The position numbers were made by a program, and so were the translations under genes. Positions 59,059 to 64,000 of a stretch of 64,000 nt of DNA are shown piece after piece. Positions within the stretch are counted from its first letter, which is position 1. Each line of letters begins with the position of its first letter. The notes beneath the pieces were generated by a model. The model was not told the DNA's origin, did not search any database, and saw only the letters and a program-made list of their open reading frames with translations. The DNA is from LMUY01 sp965199005 (GTDB lineage Bacteria; Pseudomonadota; Alphaproteobacteria; Acetobacterales; Acetobacteraceae): the NCBI GenBank assembly GCA_965199005.1, contig CBDAQK010000001.1:1488001-1552000 (forward strand), read 5' to 3'.

Positions 59059-60642
59059 TTGGCCGGGCTGCGTCCTGCCGCCACGATAACGCTCTGGGTC
59101 GCCGCCTGGTGCGCGTTCACCGTATTGGTGGGGCTGTTTGGCCAGTTCAGCAACCGAGCGCTCGTGATCGGCGTGGTGGATATCGGCCATGCGCTGATGC
59201 TGGGGATTGCGCTGGGGGGCGGCGCAGTGCTGGCGCGGCAGCACCGGGTGCCGGGGACGACCGGGATGGCCGCGCTATCGGGTGCGGCCGCGGGTGCGCT
59301 GCTGGGGGCCTTGGTGATGGCGGCGCGTGCAGCCAATTTGCGGTGGATGCTGGTATCGCTGACGCCGGTGACCCTGAACCGCGTCGGTTTTTCCTTGCCG
59401 GAGGGCGAGGCGGCGCTGGTGCTGGCCGCGGGTGGTGGGTGTGCTGCTGCCTTGGGTGCCACCCTTGTACTATGCGGCCGAGTCGCCCGTCGCGTCGTAT
59501 TGGGTGCGCTAGGGGGCGTGGTGTGCGCCGGGCTGCTGCGGGAACTGATCCGCGGCATCTTGGGCGGCTTGGGTGGTGTCGACGACTGGGCCTTCACCTA
59601 CGATGGGCTGCTGCCCGCGGGAGCGGCTGCTGCCGCGGCGGTCGGCGCGGTGGTGCTGGTCAGGCCGGGGTCCAGCCAATTCGCCCGGCTTCCGCCGGCC
59701 GTGAAACGCGCGGTGCAGCTCATGTGCCTCGTGGTGCTGCTGGCCCTGCCGGCGCTGACCAATGATTTCGTTGCCCAGGTGATGATGCTGGTCTGCCTCT
59801 ACACGCTCATGGGGCTTGGGCTGAACATCGAACTCGGGCTGGCCGGGCTGGTCGACCTCGGCTTCGTCGCCTTCTTTGCGGTTGGCGCCTATGCCGTGGC
59901 CTTGCTGACGGCGAACCCGACTGGCGCGGGCGGGCATATGGGATTTTTTGCGGCACTGCCGTTTTCCGTCGCTGCCGCGGCACTTGCGGGCTTCCTGTTC
60001 GGACTGCCCGTGCTGAAGGTGCGTGGCGACTATCTGGCCATTGCCACGCTGGGGCTGGGCGAGATCATCCGCGTCCTGGTGCTGTCGGACATGCTGAAGC
60101 CGTGGCTGGGCGGGGCGCAGGGGATCGTCAACATCCCCAAGCCCGCGCTATTCGGCATGGTGCTCGGCTCCCCGACCCGGCTGTTCTACATGACGGCCTG
60201 CATGGCCGCCGGGGCCGGCTTCATCGCTTGGCGTTTGCAGCATTCCGGCCTCGGGCGCCGCTGGCTGGCGGTGCGGGAGGACGAGGACGTGGCGCAGGCG
60301 TTGGGCATCAACCTGGTGGGGGTGAAGCTGTCGGCCTACACGATGGGGGCCGGGTTTGCCGGGTTGGCGGGCGGCATCTTCGCCGGCATGGTCGGTTCGG
60401 TGTTTCCGCAGAGTTTCCAATTGCTGGTGTCCGTCAACGTGTTGGCGATCCTGGTGGTGGGCGGCATTGGCAGCCTGCCCGGCGTCGTCATTGGCGCCGC
60501 CGCCTTGATCGGGGCGCCCGAAGTGCTGCGCGACTTGGGGGAATACCGCTACCTGATCTACGGCATCGTCGTGATCGCGATCGTCCGGCTCAAGCCCGAC
60601 GGGCTCAGCCCCAAGGCGATCCGCCACCGGGAAGCGCTGTGA
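59059..60642 (+). CDS. branched-chain amino acid ABC permease (LivM-like) with long N-terminal membrane extension
   Basis: 527 residues, against roughly 320-430 for usual LivM. The C-terminal core (from about residue 230) has MLVCLYTLMGLGLNIELGLA, VDLGFVAFFAVGAYAVALLT, LKVRGDYLAIATLGLGEIIR and RWLAVREDEDVAQALGINLV. The first about 225 residues add five to six hydrophobic segments (VLVGLFGQFSNRALVIGVVD onward) without recognised homology. The start is TTG, 4 bp after LivH. Coupled by GTGA to the ATPase gene. Confidence 0.88.
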   Translation: MAGLRPAATITLWVAAWCAFTVLVGLFGQFSNRALVIGVVDIGHALMLGIALGGGAVLARQHRVPGTTGMAALSGAAAGALLGALVMAARAANLRWMLVSLTPVTLNRVGFSLPEGEAALVLAAGGGCAAALGATLVLCGRVARRVVLGALGGVVCAGLLRELIRGILGGLGGVDDWAFTYDGLLPAGAAAAAAVGAVVLVRPGSSQFARLPPAVKRAVQLMCLVVLLALPALTNDFVAQVMMLVCLYTLMGLGLNIELGLAGLVDLGFVAFFAVGAYAVALLTANPTGAGGHMGFFAALPFSVAAAALAGFLFGLPVLKVRGDYLAIATLGLGEIIRVLVLSDMLKPWLGGAQGIVNIPKPALFGMVLGSPTRLFYMTACMAAGAGFIAWRLQHSGLGRRWLAVREDEDVAQALGINLVGVKLSAYTMGAGFAGLAGGIFAGMVGSVFPQSFQLLVSVNVLAILVVGGIGSLPGVVIGAAALIGAPEVLRDLGEYRYLIYGIVVIAIVRLKPDGLSPKAIRHREAL

Positions 60643-61442
60643 CGGCGCTGCTGTCCGCGGTGGGGGTCAGCAAACGGTTCGGTGGCTTGCTCGCCATCGA
60701 CAAGGTCACGCTGTCGGTCCCGAAGGCGGGCATCCACAGCATCATCGGTCCGAACGGGGCGGGGAAGACGACGCTGTTCAATTGCCTCACCTCCTTCGTG
60801 CAACCGAGCGCTGGCGAAATCTTCCTGTCGGGTGTGCGGATCGACGGGCTGCGGCCGGATTTGGTGGCCGCCCACGGGATCGCACGGACCTACCAGAATA
60901 TCCGCCTGTTCCCCGACCTGACCGCGATCGAGAACATCATGGTTGGGCTGGATGCCAGGCGCCCGGAATCGCTGCTGGGCGCGCTGCTCGCCACCCCGGC
61001 GCACCACCGCCATGTGCGGGAGGCGATTGCCCGCGCCACGAGGCTGCTGCTGGCGGTCGGGCTCTCCGGCCGGGGGGATCGGCTGGCCCGCCACTTGCCC
61101 TATGGCGATCAGCGGCGGCTGGAGATCGCCCGGGCCATGTCGATCGACCCGGTGCTGCTGCTGCTGGACGAGCCGGCCGCCGGCATGAACCCGGTGGAGA
61201 GCCACGCCATGCTGGAACTCATCCGCCGCCTGCGCGACGAGCACGGGCTTACGGTGCTGCTGATCGAGCATCAGATGCGCGTCGTCATGGGGATATCGGA
61301 GCAAATCACCGTACTGGACCATGGTGCCTGCATCGCCGAGGGCACGCCGGCTGAAATCCGCGCCGACCCGACGGTGATCGCCGCCTATCTCGGCGCCCGC
61401 GCCGCCCGGCACGGCATGGATGCGCTGGAGCGGCGGGGGTGA
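60639..61442 (+). CDS. branched-chain amino acid ABC ATPase (LivG-like)
   Basis: 267 residues from a GTG overlapping the LivM stop. Walker A IIGPNGAGKTTLFNCLTSF, Q-loop IARTYQNIRLFPDLTAIEN, signature HLPYGDQRRLEIARAMS, Walker B LLLLDEPAAGMNPVE, H-loop LIEHQMRVV. LivG-type proteins have PYGxQRRLEIAR instead of LSGGQ, as here. Coupled to the LivF-like gene by GTGA. Confidence 0.92.
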   Translation: MTALLSAVGVSKRFGGLLAIDKVTLSVPKAGIHSIIGPNGAGKTTLFNCLTSFVQPSAGEIFLSGVRIDGLRPDLVAAHGIARTYQNIRLFPDLTAIENIMVGLDARRPESLLGALLATPAHHRHVREAIARATRLLLAVGLSGRGDRLARHLPYGDQRRLEIARAMSIDPVLLLLDEPAAGMNPVESHAMLELIRRLRDEHGLTVLLIEHQMRVVMGISEQITVLDHGACIAEGTPAEIRADPTVIAAYLGARAARHGMDALERRG

Positions 61443-62149
61443 GCGCGCTGGCAGCCGACGATTTGCATGTCGCATACGGCAACATCCGTGCGTTGCGGGG
61501 TGTCTCCTTGGCCGTGGCCGCCGGGACGATCTGCGCCGTGGTGGGGGCCAATGGCGCGGGCAAGACAACGACGCTGAACGCCATTTGCGGCTTGCGCGCG
61601 CTCACCCAGGGGCGGGTGATGCTGGATGGGAGGGATGTGACGGCGGTGCCGCCGCATGATCTGGTCCCGCTGGGGCTGGTGCAGGTGCCGGAGGGGCGCC
61701 GGGTGTTCAGCCGCCTGACCGTGCGGGAGAACCTGCGCATGGGCGCTTACCGCCGCCGCAGCCCGGGCGGCGAACTCGCGGCGGATTTGGACCGCGTGCT
61801 GGGCCTGTTCCCCCGTCTGCAGGAGCGGATGAGCCAGTTGGCGGGGACGCTATCGGGGGGCGAGCAGCAAATGCTGGCCATGGGCCGCGCCCTGATGTCG
61901 AAGCCACGCACGCTGCTGATGGACGAGCCAAGCATGGGCCTGGCGCCGCAGATCGTGGACCAGGTGTTCGAGACGATCCTGGCCATCAACAAATTGGGTG
62001 TGACGATCCTGCTGGTCGAGCAGAACGCGTTCATGGCGTTGGAAATCGCTCAGATGGCGTATGTGCTGCACTCCGGCGAGATCGTGCTCTCCGGCCCGGG
62101 CCCGGAATTGCTGGATAGCGACGCGGTGCGCGAAGCGTATCTAGGCTGA
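61439..62149 (+). CDS. branched-chain amino acid ABC ATPase (LivF-like)
   Basis: 236 residues. Walker A VVGANGAGKTTTLNAICGL, Q-loop VQVPEGRRVFSRLTVRENL, signature LSGGEQQMLAMGRALM, Walker B LLMDEPSMGLAPQIVD and H-loop LVEQNAFMAL. This is the usual LivF profile. Last gene of the operon; a hairpin repeat follows three bases after its stop. Confidence 0.92.
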   Translation: MSALAADDLHVAYGNIRALRGVSLAVAAGTICAVVGANGAGKTTTLNAICGLRALTQGRVMLDGRDVTAVPPHDLVPLGLVQVPEGRRVFSRLTVRENLRMGAYRRRSPGGELAADLDRVLGLFPRLQERMSQLAGTLSGGEQQMLAMGRALMSKPRTLLMDEPSMGLAPQIVDQVFETILAINKLGVTILLVEQNAFMALEIAQMAYVLHSGEIVLSGPGPELLDSDAVREAYLG

Positions 62150-62151
62150 GA

Positions 62152-62189
62152 GCGTAGCCCGCATCGCCCAAGCGCGATACGGGCTACGC
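62152..62189. repeat. REP-like hairpin after the Liv operon
   Basis: Arms GCGTAGCCCGCATCGC (62152-62167) and GCGATACGGGCTACGC (62174-62189) pair with one mismatch around the loop CCAAGC. There is no T-run, so it is not a classical terminator. It more likely is a REP-like element that protects the 3' end of the operon mRNA. Confidence 0.6.
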
Positions 62190-62264
62190 GAGAGCCGGCT
62201 CGATCGTCCGACATGATCGAAAGCGGTCGTAGCAGACGTAGCTGGCAGAGCTTGTGCAGCCACT

Positions 62265-63206
62265 TTAGGTGCCGCGCTGCCGGACGGTCTTCGCCACCGC
62301 CTTCTGCACCATGAACTCCGCCTTGTGCCGCTCCAGCTCTGCCGGAGTGAGGCGGGCGACATCGAGGTAATCCCGCTTCCACCCGGCGTCCGCGGCCCAA
62401 CGAAGAGGGGATTGCACGGTTGTGCGCGGCGCCGGGGCTGCCTCCAGCATGCGGAGAGCCAAATTCAGCGTGAAGGCCTGCGACTCCCCGTCGCCTGGGC
62501 GGCCGGCGCCATTGCCTAGCGGAAAATCGCTGAAACAGAACCGGGGCACGCCACAAAATTCGACGATGTCCTTGGCGCACCCCATCACCACCGCGGCGAT
62601 CCCCGAAGCCTCCAACTGGCGTGCCACCAGGCTCACGGCCTGGTGGCAAACTGGGCAGTTGGGGACCAGCACGGCAGCATCCGCCTCGTCCTCCAGGCAG
62701 CGGCGCACGATTTCCGGGGCGTCGACCGTGATGGTCGCACGATGGCTGCGGTTGGTGGGGGCGCCGTGGAACCGGCTGGTCATCCCCGCGATCCGCCCTT
62801 CCGCCACCGCTCGCCGTAGCTCACGCAACGGGAAATACGTCGCCTGGTCGGCGGCACTCGTGTTCTGGCGGTCGTAGTTCACGTGGGAAATGCGCAGATC
62901 GTGCTCGGAGCCGGTGTCGCCCGAATAGACCGTGTAGAACTTCGCGGCGCTGTTGTAGGCGGCACCGGGCCCCTGGTCGCCCTTCGCCGGGTCGAACGGC
63001 GCGGCTGTCGTCACCAGCGCCACCCTGGCCTCGAAGAGCGGTTTGCGGAGCGGGCTGAACGGCACCTCCGCGAAGGAGGCCCAGCGATACGGCGTCTCGA
63101 ACCCAAGGGCGCGATAATAGTCGCGGGTCCGCTCCATGTACGGAATGGGCCGGTCATCCGCTGCCGAAAACCCCAGCGCTGACGGTGTATGAGAAACACT
63201 CGGCAC
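62265..63206 (-). CDS. glycine/sarcosine/betaine/D-proline reductase B-like protein (GrdB/PrdB family, Cys form)
   Basis: 313 residues. Family cues are FSPLRKPLFEARVALVTTAA near residue 50, SEHDLRISHVNYDR, LRELRRAVAEGRIAG and the thiol motif VLVPNCPVCHQAVSLVARQL followed by EASGIAAVVMGCAKDIVEFC. In anaerobic reductases this region holds selenocysteine; here it is CxxC-like cysteine and no in-frame TGA is used. Its role in an apparently aerobic host is unknown. It is divergent from the ICL/PEP-mutase gene (39 bp). Confidence 0.7.
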   Translation of the reverse strand: MPSVSHTPSALGFSAADDRPIPYMERTRDYYRALGFETPYRWASFAEVPFSPLRKPLFEARVALVTTAAPFDPAKGDQGPGAAYNSAAKFYTVYSGDTGSEHDLRISHVNYDRQNTSAADQATYFPLRELRRAVAEGRIAGMTSRFHGAPTNRSHRATITVDAPEIVRRCLEDEADAAVLVPNCPVCHQAVSLVARQLEASGIAAVVMGCAKDIVEFCGVPRFCFSDFPLGNGAGRPGDGESQAFTLNLALRMLEAAPAPRTTVQSPLRWAADAGWKRDYLDVARLTPAELERHKAEFMVQKAVAKTVRQRGT

Positions 63207-63245
63207 GATCTAAACTCCCGCACGAAGCATAAGGGGAGGGACGAA

Positions 63246-64000
63246 ATGTCTCACAAGACTGGCCTGCGCGACATCCTGGAACGCGAGACGATCGTGACAT
63301 TGCCAGGGGTCTTTGACGGGATTTCCGCCCGCATGGCCAATAGCATGGGCTTCTCGGCGCTCTACATGACGGGATACGGCGTGGTGGCCTCGGCACTGGG
63401 TGTGGCGGATGCGGGAGTCGCGACGTTCAGCGAGATGCTGGACCGGGTGCGCTGCATCGCCGGGGCGGTGTCGGTGCCGTTCATCGCCGATGGCGACACC
63501 GGCTATGGCGGCCTGCTCAACGTCGACCGCACCGTGCGCGGCTATGCGGCGGCCGGCGCGGCGGGCATTCAGTTGGAGGACCAGGAATTTCCCAAGAAAT
63601 GCGGCCATACCGAATTCCGGCGCGTCATCCCGGCCGATGAAGCCGTTGACAAAATCCGCGTCGCCGTCGATGCGCGCCCGAGCCGGGACTTTCTGATCGT
63701 CGCCCGGACCGATGCCCGCTACTCCCATGGCATGGACGAAGCCCTGCGCCGGGCCGAACGTTTCCTCGAAGCGGGGGCGGACATCCTGTTCGTGGAGAGC
63801 CCGGAAAGCCCGGAAGAACTCCGCCGGGTGGCAGAGACGTTCAAGGGCGCGGCGCTGTTGGCCAATATGGTCGAGGGCGGGCGGACCCCCTACCTGTCAG
63901 CCGAAGAGCTCGGGCGTATGGGGTTCAAGGTAGCCCTCTACCCCGCGACTGGCTTCCTCACTGCGGCCCGCGCCCTGCAACTCGCCTACGGCCATCTGCA
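63246..64000 (+). CDS. isocitrate lyase/PEP mutase-family enzyme (3' truncated by window end)
   Basis: 251 codons visible. The alpha/beta barrel shows LPGVFDGISARMANSMGFSA, VPFIADGDTGYGGLLNV with the metal-binding Asp residues, QLEDQEFPKKCGH, the KKCGH loop of isocitrate lyase-type enzymes, and IVARTDARYSHGMDEAL. Family members include methylisocitrate lyase, oxaloacetate decarboxylase and 2,3-dimethylmalate lyase. GGGGAGGG precedes ATG. The end is not in the window. Confidence 0.85.
   Translation, partial: MSHKTGLRDILERETIVTLPGVFDGISARMANSMGFSALYMTGYGVVASALGVADAGVATFSEMLDRVRCIAGAVSVPFIADGDTGYGGLLNVDRTVRGYAAAGAAGIQLEDQEFPKKCGHTEFRRVIPADEAVDKIRVAVDARPSRDFLIVARTDARYSHGMDEALRRAERFLEAGADILFVESPESPEELRRVAETFKGAALLANMVEGGRTPYLSAEELGRMGFKVALYPATGFLTAARALQLAYGHL

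Noticed and set aside
62152..62189. Intrinsic terminator after the Liv operon
   Set aside because: The hairpin is strong but lacks the T-tract; a REP-like role fits better.
1..64000. CRISPR array, prophage, integrase or toxin-antitoxin system
   Set aside because: No regularly spaced direct repeats, phage genes, recombinases or recognisable toxin-antitoxin pairs were seen.

Overview
The window is GC-rich, densely packed and free of phage or transposase genes. It looks like the chromosome of a free-living alphaproteobacterium, most likely Rhodospirillales/Acetobacteraceae. That placement is inference. It rests on the gene repertoire (many solute-binding proteins, enolase-superfamily dehydratases, a DUF6502-DUF5666 pair, HemJ next to Rho) and on a tRNA-Arg(CCU) interrupted by a group I intron, a type known from alphaproteobacteria.

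Layout. 1-4.1 kb: hot-dog thioesterase, DUF1932-type dehydrogenase, MHS-family transporter, then two broken genes (an SGNH hydrolase and the C-terminal stub of a LivK-type binding protein). 4.1-15.4 kb: a sugar-acid region. An amino-acid-type ABC importer without an ATPase is led by a GntR regulator. It lies divergent to an enolase-superfamily dehydratase. Facing that gene is a tight eight-gene leftward unit: GalD-like dehydratase, FadR-type regulator, RraA-like aldolase, SAF-domain protein, UxaA large part, second enolase-family enzyme, SDR and IdnD-like dehydrogenase, mostly joined by 4-8 bp overlaps. 15.6-24.7 kb: D-aminoacylase-like amidohydrolase, DUF3617 protein, SDR, a DedA-rhodanese fusion, ArfB, a small sensorless histidine kinase whose promoter holds a perfect palindrome between -35 and -10, the DUF6502/DUF5666 pair, lipoproteins and a ClpP-fold secreted protein.

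24.7-29.8 kb: gene debris (IclR, MBL, luciferase-like, SDR, amidohydrolase and kynureninase fragments, two of them fused into chimeric reading frames) around an intact HpsN/HisD-like dehydrogenase and an MsbA-type ABC exporter. 29.8-37.8 kb: SGNH hydrolase, MaoC-like dehydratase, MBL hydrolase, methyltransferase and a secreted GH-A-like protein in one rightward run, then a cupin, a dual-specificity-phosphatase-like protein and a diguanylate cyclase. 38.0-45.8 kb: GntR regulator divergent from an NMT1-type binding protein, an SDR lacking the catalytic Tyr/Lys and a GlcG-family protein, facing a TauBC-like ATPase/permease pair; then a Bcr/CflA exporter and a GlcD-like flavoprotein.

46.1-52.9 kb: two divergent paralogous DppA-like binding proteins followed by permeases and ATPases (DppBCDF type). 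53.0-56.6 kb: DUF3072 protein, the intron-containing tRNA-Arg, M19 dipeptidase, hemJ and rho. 56.7-62.1 kb: a complete Liv-type ABC operon, whose LivM carries an unusual N-terminal membrane extension, closed by a REP-like hairpin. 62.3-64.0 kb: a Grd/Prd-B-like reductase divergent from a truncated isocitrate lyase/PEP mutase-family gene.

The overall theme is uptake and breakdown of organic acids, sugar acids, peptides and amino acids under GntR-family control. The most distinctive features are the split tRNA with its ribozyme, the kinase promoter with an in-spacer operator, and the cluster of decaying and chimeric genes.
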